From assembly GCA_900544375.1 (NCBI GenBank), contig UQUZ01000031.1, positions 1 to 30,362 of the forward strand: DNA of 30,362 nt, given 5' to 3'. Position 1 is the first letter of the stretch. The number at the start of each line of letters is the position of its first letter. The notes under the pieces were generated by a model, which was given only the letters and a program-made list of their open reading frames with translations, did not search any database and was not told the DNA's origin. Shown here one piece after another: positions 23,783 through 30,362 of this stretch. This DNA comes from an uncultured Oscillospiraceae bacterium. GTDB lineage: Bacteria > Bacillota > Clostridia > Oscillospirales > Acutalibacteraceae. Position numbers and translations under genes: made by a program.

Positions 23783-24058
23783 AAGCGTATTCTTCTTCCA
23801 GAGGTGCAGGCCCGCCACGCAGGCCAACGCAAGCGCTTCCGGCGCGCCGAAAGGCGCTGTGGTAAAGGATACGTTGCGCAGGCAGTAAACAACCAGCATG
23901 CCCATCACCGCATAGGGCAGCACTTTTCCGAGATAACGAATAAACTTTGGCGTTTTGCTGCTGTTGGGGAACAGCAGGAACGGGAGAAAGCGCGTAAGCA
24001 TGGTGCCCAGCGTAACCGCGAGGATCGTAAGCAGTATTTGAACAGGGGAAAAGATCAT
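23723..24058 (-). CDS. azlD: AzlD family branched-chain amino acid exporter subunit
   Basis: A 111-aa protein with about four membrane helices. The AzlD pattern is clear: ILAVTLGTMLTRFLPFLLF near the N-terminus, FIRYLGKVLPYAVMGMLVVY in the middle, and a short C-terminus LHLWKKNTLLSIGAGTTLYM. With AzlC it forms an exporter for branched-chain amino acids or their analogues (azaleucine resistance). ATG 24058 has AAAGGA about 13 nt upstream. It lies 115 nt downstream of azlC, whereas these genes usually overlap or nearly touch. Its last 60 bases are antisense to the end of the YdbT-like gene. Confidence 0.93.
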   Translation of the reverse strand: MIFSPVQILLTILAVTLGTMLTRFLPFLLFPNSSKTPKFIRYLGKVLPYAVMGMLVVYCLRNVSFTTAPFGAPEALALACVAGLHLWKKNTLLSIGAGTTLYMVLIQFVFI

Positions 24059-24173
24059 GCGGATCGCCAGTCCTTTCTTGCGCTACGCCAAAGATTTTCA
24101 CGGATGTGAAGCTGCTAAAATCTGAAATAAAATTGATTCCTGAAAACACAAAAGAGCGTTTATAAAGTTTTTC

Positions 24174-24887
24174 TCAAACTTGCTCCCCCTTTTGCTCCAT
24201 CGGCTTTTTTAGCAGGGTAAACAGCAGCAGGATCAGACCCATTGCAGGCGGAAGAAAACGATCAGGCCCAAAGAGCAACAGACAGACGATTGAGCCCAAC
24301 ACCCCAATCAGGGCGGGCAGGTGATTGCTCTGCTCGCGCCACTGGTTGATCAAAATCACTAAAAACAGGGCGGTCATCACAAAATCGATGCCCGTGGTAG
24401 GAAAGCTAAACAAGGCGCCAAGCAGCGCGCCGAGCGCCGTGCCAAGCACCCAGTAGCTTTGGTTGAGCAGCGTGACGAAAAAATAAAACCAATTTTGGTC
24501 AATATCCTCCGGGATTTTTGCAGAACATACGATTGAAAACGTCTCATCGCACAGGCCAAAGATGAGATACCATTTCTTCCACCCTGTTTTTTCATATTGC
24601 TCTAGCATGGACACCCCATAAAACAAATGCCGCGCATTGACCATTAGCGTCAGAAAAAACGCAGCGAGCGGGTTGAAGGCAGAAGTGAGCAGATTGATGG
24701 CGACGAACTGCATCGAGCCCGCAAAGGTTGCGGCGCTCATAAGGATGCTCCAATAAAAAGCGAAGCCCTTGCTATTCATGAGAATGCCATACGCTGCACC
24801 CAAAAACAGAAAGCCTGTCAACACAGGAATGGTGTGGGGAAAGGCCGCTCTGACAGCGGCCCTGCGTGGCTGTGTGTTTGCTTGCAT
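24174..24887 (-). CDS. azlC: AzlC family branched-chain amino acid exporter subunit
   Basis: A 237-aa polytopic membrane protein. Family features are TIPVLTGFLFLGAAYGIL, the SAATFAGSMQFVAINLL block, MVNARHLFYGVSML, and FGLCDETFSIVC. The remaining C-terminal helices include FVMTALFLVILINQW. It is the large subunit of the AzlCD exporter. ATG 24887 follows GGAGG by 8 nt. It lies 30 nt downstream of rmuC, so the two share a transcript. Together with the liv importer, the window encodes both import and export systems for branched-chain amino acids. Confidence 0.95.
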   Translation of the reverse strand: MQANTQPRRAAVRAAFPHTIPVLTGFLFLGAAYGILMNSKGFAFYWSILMSAATFAGSMQFVAINLLTSAFNPLAAFFLTLMVNARHLFYGVSMLEQYEKTGWKKWYLIFGLCDETFSIVCSAKIPEDIDQNWFYFFVTLLNQSYWVLGTALGALLGALFSFPTTGIDFVMTALFLVILINQWREQSNHLPALIGVLGSIVCLLLFGPDRFLPPAMGLILLLFTLLKKPMEQKGEQV

Positions 24888-24917
24888 GAACGAGGCCTCC
24901 CATAGAAAAAACGACCG

Positions 24918-26324
24918 TTATTCAGCGGATGCTTCCCGCTGGATCTCCTCCGGAGGATCAATTTGCAGCAGGCGATCGGCCAGCCCCGCGTCGAGGCTCT
25001 CCACATTGCGCAGCTTGTTCTGAATCAAGCGGCTGCGGTTTTGCGCATCCCCAATCGTGCGCCCGGCCTCATCAATCTTTTTGCGCGCTTTTTCAAGCAG
25101 GTCGCTGAATTTTCCATATTGCGCCTTGGCGGCGGCGAGCAGCTCGCGCACCTCCTTCGCCTTTTCATTGACAGTGACTGCCTTAAAGCCGATAGAAAGA
25201 GAGTTGAGCAGCGCCGTGATCGTTGTCGGCCCGGCGATCAGCACGTTATATTGGCTCTGAATCTGCTCAGAAAGGCCGCTGCGGGAGGAGGTAATCTCTG
25301 CATACAGCCCTTCGGTTGCCAGGTACAAAATAGCAAATGGAGTGGTAAGCGGCTCGTTGATGTATTTACGCACAGCTTTGGCTTCATCGCGCACGCGGGC
25401 TTCCAGCGCCTTGCGCGCTGCCTCAACCCCATCCCGATCGGCCCGCCCGGCCGCATCGCAAAGCCGCACGTAATCCTCCATCGGGAATTTGGAGTCGATC
25501 GGCAGGAAGGTATCCGCGCCGTTTTCGTCGCTTGCAGGGAGCCGAACGGCAAATTCCACTCGCTCCGAAGAATTTGGCCGCGGCGCCCAATTGCGCTCGT
25601 AGCGTTGTGGGATTGTTTCATCCAAAATGCTCTCCAGCTGGACTTCGGCCCAGGTGCCGCGCGCCTTCACATTGGTCAGCACACGGTTGAGGGCAGTTAC
25701 ATGATCTGTCACCCCCGTGGAAAGCTCCTTCATTTCACCCAAGGATTTATACACATTTTCCAACTGGTCAGATACGGTTTTGAAGGAGCTGTCAAGTCGA
25801 GTGGAGAGAGTGCTCGTCAGCTTTTCATCAACCGTCTCCCGCATTTGGTCGAGCTTTTTCTCGTTGCTTTCCTGCATGCGCGTGATCGCGCTTTCAATCA
25901 AATGGCTCTGCTTTTCATTCTGCTGCGTGTTTTGCGTACGAATCTGATCGAGGGAGAGGCGCAGCGCCTCCGCGAGCTGCTTCTGATGCTCGTAATTTGC
26001 CCTCGTCATCTCGCCAAGCTGCCCCGCCATCTCCCGCAGGCTCTTTCCGGTTTCTTCCCGCAATGCCTGCTGGTATTGCAGAGTGTCGCGCCGGTTGCGG
26101 CCGAATTCATCCGCCGTCTGACGCGCAAGCTGCTCCAGCTGCTTGCCAAAAGCGGCAAGCTGAGCCGCGCTTTCCCGCCCAAAAGCCTGCTGCTGGGCTG
26201 TAAGCGCTTCTATCTGCCGGAGCTGGGCATCCTGTGCCTGCCTTTCCCTCCCGCTGCGTAACAAAAAAAGAATCAACACTGCGGCGCTCACGATCAGACC
26301 CGCCGCCGCTAAAAACAATTCCAT
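24918..26324 (-). CDS. rmuC: DNA recombination protein RmuC homologue
   Basis: A 468-aa protein with an N-terminal membrane helix (LFLAAAGLIVSAAVLILFLL). A long Gln/Glu-rich coiled coil (about residues 30-190) follows. The RmuC domain shows GTWAEVQLESILDETIPQRY, SERVEFAVRLP, FLPIDSKFPMEDY, PFAILYLATEGLYAEI, NVLIAGPTTITALLNSL and AVTVNEKAKEVRELLAA. The PD-(D/E)xK-like fold and D-S-K of the core suggest a nuclease; RmuC limits rearrangements at inverted repeats in E. coli. ATG 26324 has GAGGG 8 nt upstream. It is the first gene of rmuC-azlC-azlD. A long antisense frame on the other strand is a shadow. Confidence 0.96.
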   Translation of the reverse strand: MELFLAAAGLIVSAAVLILFLLRSGRERQAQDAQLRQIEALTAQQQAFGRESAAQLAAFGKQLEQLARQTADEFGRNRRDTLQYQQALREETGKSLREMAGQLGEMTRANYEHQKQLAEALRLSLDQIRTQNTQQNEKQSHLIESAITRMQESNEKKLDQMRETVDEKLTSTLSTRLDSSFKTVSDQLENVYKSLGEMKELSTGVTDHVTALNRVLTNVKARGTWAEVQLESILDETIPQRYERNWAPRPNSSERVEFAVRLPASDENGADTFLPIDSKFPMEDYVRLCDAAGRADRDGVEAARKALEARVRDEAKAVRKYINEPLTTPFAILYLATEGLYAEITSSRSGLSEQIQSQYNVLIAGPTTITALLNSLSIGFKAVTVNEKAKEVRELLAAAKAQYGKFSDLLEKARKKIDEAGRTIGDAQNRSRLIQNKLRNVESLDAGLADRLLQIDPPEEIQREASAE

Positions 26325-26359
26325 ATGGAGTTCCCTCGCTTTGATACAAATTCTAATCT

Positions 26360-26384
26360 ATTATAGCAGAAAGCGCAGCGCTTT
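26360..26384 (-). promoter_or_regulatory. rmuC promoter overlapped by a 15-bp palindrome
   Basis: On the minus strand an extended -10, TGCTATAAT, has its TATAAT at 26360-26365; the best -35 is weak. A perfect palindrome, AAAGCGC-A-GCGCTTT (26370-26384), fills most of the spacer between the -10 and -35, where a repressor could bind. Confidence 0.5.
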
Positions 26385-26467
26385 GGAATGCACGGCTGCC
26401 CAAAGTTTCAATGGGAAGCGAAACAGAATCTTTTAAAGGGGCAAAACCAATGATTTTTAAATGCCGC

Positions 26468-26496
26468 TTGCATCATTTATAGTTATTTGTTATAAT
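26468..26496 (+). promoter_or_regulatory. Strong promoter of the serine hydrolase gene
   Basis: TTGCAT (26468-26473) and a perfect TATAAT (26491-26496) are separated by 17 nt, and TG at 26488-26489 makes it an extended -10. The leader to the start codon is about 80 nt, without recognised structure. Confidence 0.8.
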
Positions 26497-26583
26497 AACA
26501 AAGAGGTAATTTTTGGGCTTCTATTGCCTGTTTTTGATTGGAGGATCATATTCTCAAAATTTAATAAGGAGAGGACAGTTACG

Positions 26584-28188
26584 ATGAGAGTGCTAGAGAG
26601 AGAGTATCTGCCAAGAAGCGCATCGCCGGAAGAGGCGGGTGTTTCTTCTGTTGCTGTGGCAGCGTTTATGGAAGATATGAAGAAGAGCGGCATCGAAAAC
26701 CACTCATTCCTGATACTTCGCCATGGCAAGGTTGCGGCGGAGTGTTTTTTTGCCCCTTTTACGAGGGATACACCACATGCGATGTATTCCGTCAGCAAAA
26801 GCTTCACTTCCACAGCAATCGGCTTTGCCGTAGAGGAGGGCCTGTTATCCCTGGATGCAAAGGTGATCGATTTTTTCCCGGAATACCGCCCCGCTCAACC
26901 GGACGAAAAGCTTGAAAAGATGACTGTGCGCCATCTGCTGACGATGACAAGCGGCAAAAACCCCTCCTTGCTGCTTGATAAAACGAAAGATCGATGGATA
27001 AAGGATTTCTTTAACGCCCCATGGATTTCCGAGCCGGGGGAGATGTTCCTCTACGTGAGTGAAAACATCTATATGCTTTGCGCGATCCTTGTGCGCGTTA
27101 CCGGCATCTCCGTAACGGAGTTTTTAACGCCGCGGCTCTATGAACCATTGGGGATCCCTGTGCCTTATTGGGAAACGGACCACCATGGCGTGGAAGTCGG
27201 CGGCTGGGGTTTGATGCTCCCGGTGGAGGATTTTGCAAAGTTTACGCTCTGCTATGCGCAAAACGGCGTTTATGAGGGCAAGCAGGTCATTCCCGCCCGG
27301 TGGGTGCAGGAGGCGACATCGGTCCATTCCGATAATTCTGCCAATCGGGACCTCGACGCCAGCGCAGGCTACGGCTATTGCTTCTGGCAATGCGGCGGCG
27401 CAAAAAACACATACCGATCGGATGGAATGTTCTCCCAGTTCGGCATTGTTTTCAAAGATTACGATGCGCAGCTGGTCATCAACTGTGCCGAAGTCAGCGA
27501 GCAAAAAACACGGGATTGCATCTGGCGGCATTTCCCCGGCATATTCCTCAAGGAAGGAGAAGTGCCGAACTCTCCCGCTGTGGATTTGAAGGCGATGTGC
27601 GTGCAAGCGGCGCTGCCGGTGCAGAAGGCCTCCTTCCACAGTGAGATAGAGCAGCGCATTGAAGGCAGAACGATCCGCCTGCGAAAAAAGATACTCATCA
27701 ATCTCATCGGATTCCCGACAAGCGTGCTCCCCTTCGCCGCAACCTATATGACGAAGGACAGGGCGGGTAATATTGATCGCATCCGCATGCATTTTGAGGA
27801 AAATGAGTGCACGATGGCCTGGGTGGAGGGCGATGAAGAAAACACCGTTGTGTGCGGTATGGATGGGCATTACCGCTATGGGCAGATCCGCCTCGGGCAG
27901 ATCGACTATAAGGTATGCTGCTCCGCCGCCTGGAAAGACGAACAAACGCTGGATGTTTGGATTCGCCCGCTGCAAACCATTGCAGTGCGCAAGCTTCATT
28001 TTGTATTCAAAGGGAACCGTGTGCGCATGACGCCCCGCACGACTCCTCCTCTGAAGGATATGGCATACAATATCGCGGAGGGGATTGATGATTTGGTGAA
28101 AAACCCGGTGCTCAGCAACTTGCTCAAGAAAGCCATGCACCAGGTTTGGCGAATCGCCGAGCCGGTGCATAAGGGCAGGCTGGTATAA
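26584..28188 (+). CDS. Serine hydrolase, beta-lactamase class C/6-aminohexanoate hydrolase-like
   Basis: A 534-aa protein. The N-terminal about 340 residues form a class-C beta-lactamase fold: nucleophile motif MYSVSKSFTS (S-x-x-K), VRHLLTMTSG, the tyrosine motif as FLYVSENIYML, and a C-terminal GGWGLMLPVEDFAKF then GYGYCFWQ. The remaining about 180 residues are a separate, beta-rich domain that I cannot name. There is no signal peptide, so it appears cytoplasmic. This family includes esterases, peptidases and amide hydrolases, so a true beta-lactamase is unlikely. ATG 26584 follows AAGGAGAGG; the frame open to 26461 lies over the promoter and is not coding. Confidence 0.9.
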   Translation: MRVLEREYLPRSASPEEAGVSSVAVAAFMEDMKKSGIENHSFLILRHGKVAAECFFAPFTRDTPHAMYSVSKSFTSTAIGFAVEEGLLSLDAKVIDFFPEYRPAQPDEKLEKMTVRHLLTMTSGKNPSLLLDKTKDRWIKDFFNAPWISEPGEMFLYVSENIYMLCAILVRVTGISVTEFLTPRLYEPLGIPVPYWETDHHGVEVGGWGLMLPVEDFAKFTLCYAQNGVYEGKQVIPARWVQEATSVHSDNSANRDLDASAGYGYCFWQCGGAKNTYRSDGMFSQFGIVFKDYDAQLVINCAEVSEQKTRDCIWRHFPGIFLKEGEVPNSPAVDLKAMCVQAALPVQKASFHSEIEQRIEGRTIRLRKKILINLIGFPTSVLPFAATYMTKDRAGNIDRIRMHFEENECTMAWVEGDEENTVVCGMDGHYRYGQIRLGQIDYKVCCSAAWKDEQTLDVWIRPLQTIAVRKLHFVFKGNRVRMTPRTTPPLKDMAYNIAEGIDDLVKNPVLSNLLKKAMHQVWRIAEPVHKGRLV

Positions 28189-28206
28189 AGCACCGCTGCA
28201 AATGCA

Positions 28207-28240
28207 GGAGCCCTGCTGCATATTTCTGCGGCAGGGTTCC
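28207..28240 (+). terminator. Terminator-like hairpin after the serine hydrolase gene
   Basis: The arms 28207-28220 and 28227-28240 pair over 14 bp with two G-U wobbles around a 6-nt loop. There is no clear T-run, so it is at most a weak or Rho-assisted terminator. The rest of the 205-nt spacer holds only a small 6-bp hairpin (28334-28353). Confidence 0.5.
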
Positions 28241-28393
28241 GCGGCGGGCGGAGCATAAAAGGGCCTCTTCTGACAATGCAAAGGGGAGAAATCTCAAAAC
28301 GTTCTGCCTCCCCATCCTGTTTCTATAGAAAAAGCTCCAGTGCCTTTTGGAGCGGCAAAGATCATGCGGCAATAATTTGCGGAGGTGCTTTGA

Positions 28394-29113
28394 TTGACGG
28401 GTTACCGGATCTTGATGGCGATAACGATTTTGTTGTTGGCGGGGGTCGTCCCCTTTTTTCTAAAGGCCGGATGGCCAAAAAAAACAAAAAAATCCCTTTT
28501 GCTAAAAATGATTTGTTCCACCCTTTTTATCTTAGTGGGCGTGTTATCAATTCTGTTGGCTGGGCGTTTTTCCCACTATGCGCTGTGGATTTTGTGCGGT
28601 CTCGGTTTTTCCTGGCTGGGGGATTTCTTTCTTCATGTCAGCAGCAAGATGCTCTACTTCTTGCTCGGCTTGTTTAGCTTCCTCACCGCGCATATCTTCT
28701 ATGTAGTGGCCTTTTGCACCGCGCTACAAAAAACATTCCCAGAGGCTGGTTTTTTTAATCCTTATGAATGCCTTTGTATTGCGGCGGTTGTGATAATCGG
28801 CTTGGCGGGCTCCCGCCGTTTGCAGATCAACCCTGGGAAGGCAAAACTCCCAGCCGCCTTCTATATGTGCATTTTGGTTACGATGATGGTAAAGGCCAGC
28901 TCGCTCGGCATCCGCTGCCTCATTGCGGGAACGCCGCTGTGCGGTGCGGCAGCGGCCGTGCTGATTGTTGGCTCCCTGTGTTTTGTGCTTTCGGATGCGA
29001 CGTTGGCAATGCTGAACTTTGGGCCTAAAAAAACATTCCCGCTTAAATGTTTCAATATCGGCACCTATTATGCGGCGCAGGTTTTGCTAGCGAGTACGAT
29101 CCTGTTTTTCTAA
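28394..29113 (+). CDS. YhhN family membrane protein (lysoplasmalogenase-like), copy 1
   Basis: A 239-aa polytopic membrane protein of the YhhN/TMEM86 family, whose characterised members hydrolyse the vinyl-ether bond of lysoplasmalogens. Conserved features are FSWLGDFFLHV with the family Gly-Asp, FLTAHIFYVVAFCTAL, and the C-terminal FVLSDATLAML, with a second conserved Asp, then GTYYAAQVLLASTI. The start is TTG 28394, with GGAGG 8 nt upstream; the internal ATG 28415 has no RBS. It is followed 45 nt later by a paralogue. Plasmalogens are abundant in anaerobic Clostridia, which fits the family role. Confidence 0.88.
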   Translation: MTGYRILMAITILLLAGVVPFFLKAGWPKKTKKSLLLKMICSTLFILVGVLSILLAGRFSHYALWILCGLGFSWLGDFFLHVSSKMLYFLLGLFSFLTAHIFYVVAFCTALQKTFPEAGFFNPYECLCIAAVVIIGLAGSRRLQINPGKAKLPAAFYMCILVTMMVKASSLGIRCLIAGTPLCGAAAAVLIVGSLCFVLSDATLAMLNFGPKKTFPLKCFNIGTYYAAQVLLASTILFF

Positions 29114-29158
29114 CCTGTAGCTTCCCCGTGCGGATTTCACCCAAAGGAGAGAAAGCAA

Positions 29159-29893
29159 TTGAATGTTTTGCAAATACTGATGTTTGCTGCAATTGTGCTG
29201 GAGGTTATTTTTGTTCCTATTTTTTTAAAGAACGAATGGCCGAACCGCAGTTATCGGTCGCTCGCCTATAAACAGCTCTGCTCCGCTCTATTTTTGGTGG
29301 TCGGCTTATGCGCTATATTCCATGCCAAAAACTACTCTGCCTATTCCTGGCTGGTGCTTGGCGCTCTGGTTGGCTCCTTTATTGGGGATGCGCTGCTGCA
29401 TTATGAGGCGATTATAAAAAAGAAGCAATTCTTTTTATATGGGATGATTGCATTTGCCCTGTCACATATCCTCTACCTGGCGGCATATGCTATCGCGTTC
29501 AGCAGGCTGTTTCCGGGCCAGAGCCCAGTGGCCTGGTATGAGATTCTCATCCTGATTTTGGTGCTTGCTGCCGCCGCTCTCTTGATGAAGCCCCTGCAAG
29601 TGGAGGCTGGGAAGTTGAAAATTCCAATGGCCCTTTACACGGCTATTTTGGCCGCAATGGTTATCCACGCATGTTATCTAGCCATTTCCTGTGTGCGCGC
29701 AGGGTTCCCACTGCGCTTTTCCATCCTGTTTTTACTGGGGGGCGGGGCGTTGCTGTTCGCCATTTCAGACGGGACGCTGGCGCTTCTCAATTTTACGGAT
29801 CGTAAAAAATATTCGTTGCGCTGCCTAAACATTATTACGTATTATGCGGCACAGTGCATGCTTGCTGCCACAATCCTCTGCTTCCCCATCTAA
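29159..29893 (+). CDS. YhhN family membrane protein (lysoplasmalogenase-like), copy 2
   Basis: A 244-aa paralogue of the preceding protein. Shared blocks in the same order include QILMFAAIVLEVIFVPIFLK, VGSFIGDALLHYEA with the Gly-Asp, ALSHILYLAAYAIAF, and LLFAISDGTLALLNF with the second Asp. It ends in NIITYYAAQCMLAATIL. The two copies are similar throughout but clearly diverged, so the duplication is not recent. The start is TTG 29159 with AAAGGAGA about 9 nt upstream. The 45-nt gap suggests one transcript. Differing substrates or partners are possible. Confidence 0.88.
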   Translation: MNVLQILMFAAIVLEVIFVPIFLKNEWPNRSYRSLAYKQLCSALFLVVGLCAIFHAKNYSAYSWLVLGALVGSFIGDALLHYEAIIKKKQFFLYGMIAFALSHILYLAAYAIAFSRLFPGQSPVAWYEILILILVLAAAALLMKPLQVEAGKLKIPMALYTAILAAMVIHACYLAISCVRAGFPLRFSILFLLGGGALLFAISDGTLALLNFTDRKKYSLRCLNIITYYAAQCMLAATILCFPI

Positions 29894-29913
29894 ATTTATG
29901 GTTCCCTTCTGTG

Positions 29914-29941
29914 CTTCCGGCCGCATTGATGCAGCCGGAAG
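29914..29941 (+). terminator. Terminator after the YhhN pair
   Basis: A perfect 8-bp stem (29914-29921 with 29934-29941) with further possible GCA/TGC pairing in the 12-nt loop, followed by TCTTCATTT. It lies 20 nt after the stop codon. Confidence 0.65.
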
Positions 29942-30026
29942 TCTTCATTTATGGGATAAATCCATTAAAATTTGTGTTAAATTTATATAGAATTAATATT
30001 CTGTTTATATTTTTTATCGAAATCTG

Positions 30027-30056
30027 TTGACAGCCATCCTTTTTGAATGCTAAAGT
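30027..30056 (+). promoter_or_regulatory. Putative promoter of the SGNH-hydrolase gene
   Basis: A perfect -35 TTGACA (30027-30032) and TAAAGT (30051-30056) are separated by 18 nt. The -10 is only four of six. The AT-rich stretch before it (about 29960-30020) could act as an UP element. Confidence 0.5.
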
Positions 30057-30122
30057 TATAGTCTAAAAGGTGTATTACCGTCAAATGTATGGTAAAAATA
30101 TCTTTTTGAAGGGGGCATATTG

Positions 30123-30362
30123 ATGAAAAAATGCAGAAAACTTTTGGTATTGCTTCTTAGCATCGCGCTGCTGGTGGGCACAGCAGCGGTCGGAGCCGGA
30201 GCGCTTACCAACGAGAAGCATTGGGTTGGCTCCTGGAGCGCTGGAATGACGGATATCTCCGTTTCGCTTCTGGAGGGCAAAAAAAACACAGAAGGGCTAT
30301 CTATTTCTCCATTTGTAAAAAATATGACTGCCCGCATTCGGTTGACGCCGACGCTTGGCGGC
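30123..30362 (+). CDS. Secreted SGNH/GDSL-type hydrolase (3' end outside window)
   Basis: Only the first 80 residues are visible. A signal peptide is clear: MKKCRKLLVLLLSIALLVGT, then AAVGAGA. The mature N-terminus, KHWVGSWSAGMTD, resembles the WVGTW-type opening of secreted SGNH/GDSL esterases. The catalytic Ser block would lie further on than usual or outside the window, so the family call is tentative. ATG 30123 follows AAGGGGG by 8 nt. The protein would act outside the cell on an ester substrate. Confidence 0.6.
   Translation, partial: MKKCRKLLVLLLSIALLVGTAAVGAGALTNEKHWVGSWSAGMTDISVSLLEGKKNTEGLSISPFVKNMTARIRLTPTLGG

Noticed and set aside
24963..26261. Long plus-strand open frame (432 codons) opposite rmuC
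   Set aside because: It is exactly antisense to a gene with clear RmuC motifs, has no RBS and shows no recognisable domain.
27124..28281. Minus-strand open frame (385 codons) opposite the serine hydrolase
   Set aside because: It is antisense to a gene with SxxK and other family motifs, and no start signals are present.
1..30362. CRISPR arrays, tRNA genes, insertion sequences, phage or defence genes
   Set aside because: No spaced direct repeats, no tRNA T-loop signature in a folding context, and no transposase, integrase or nuclease-type defence motifs were found on either strand.

Overview
The window looks like ordinary chromosomal DNA of a moderately GC-rich, spore-forming, anaerobic Gram-positive bacterium of the class Clostridia, probably near the Oscillospiraceae/Ruminococcaceae. 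That placement is an inference from several things: strong AGGAGG-type ribosome binding sites before nearly every gene, frequent TTG starts, an aldo/keto reductase carrying ferredoxin-type clusters, formate-tetrahydrofolate ligase, a SpoIIQ-like LytM protein with a sigma-F-like promoter, and the local gene families. I see no transposase, integrase, prophage gene, CRISPR array or tRNA. One complete 5S rRNA gene is present.

Layout. 1-2.0 kb region: the 3' part of an aldo/keto reductase (+), then a GNAT acetyltransferase at the end of a minus-strand livJ-H-M-G-F operon (about 1.5-6.5 kb, branched-chain amino acid ABC importer) driven by a consensus promoter at 6551-6579. Hairpins separate livJ from livH and livG from livF. 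At 6.7-9.3 kb a SpoIIQ-like M23 protein (-) and fhs (+) diverge from a shared 132-bp spacer. At 9.4-12.7 kb there is a three-gene plus-strand operon, murL-murD2-unknown, the alternative route that puts D-glutamate into the peptidoglycan precursor by epimerising it after ligation. At 12.9-15.8 kb, on the minus strand, lie a pair of related-looking membrane proteins (one DUF5058) and mnmA. At 16.0-18.4 kb are a cytidylate kinase-like gene, a solitary 5S rRNA gene with its own promoter and terminator, and an MFS transporter.

At 18.4-21.75 kb five minus-strand genes (YaiI/UPF0178, a large unknown C-terminally anchored protein, a PHP phosphoesterase, a small membrane/Sm-like protein and a GNAT) are chained by overlapping stop/start codons, so they are probably translationally coupled. 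Diverging from them is a ydbS-ydbT-like pair of bPH2-domain membrane proteins (21.9-23.8 kb). The tail of the second overlaps the tail of azlD. rmuC-azlC-azlD form a minus-strand group (23.7-26.3 kb), and a class-C beta-lactamase-type serine hydrolase diverges from rmuC. Two tandem YhhN (lysoplasmalogenase-family) paralogues follow, and the window ends inside a secreted SGNH/GDSL-type hydrolase.

The items most worth following up are the murL-murD2 operon with its unknown third gene, the five-gene overlapping operon with an internal second start in its Sm-like protein, the paired DUF5058-type membrane proteins, and the structured leader and spacers of the liv operon.
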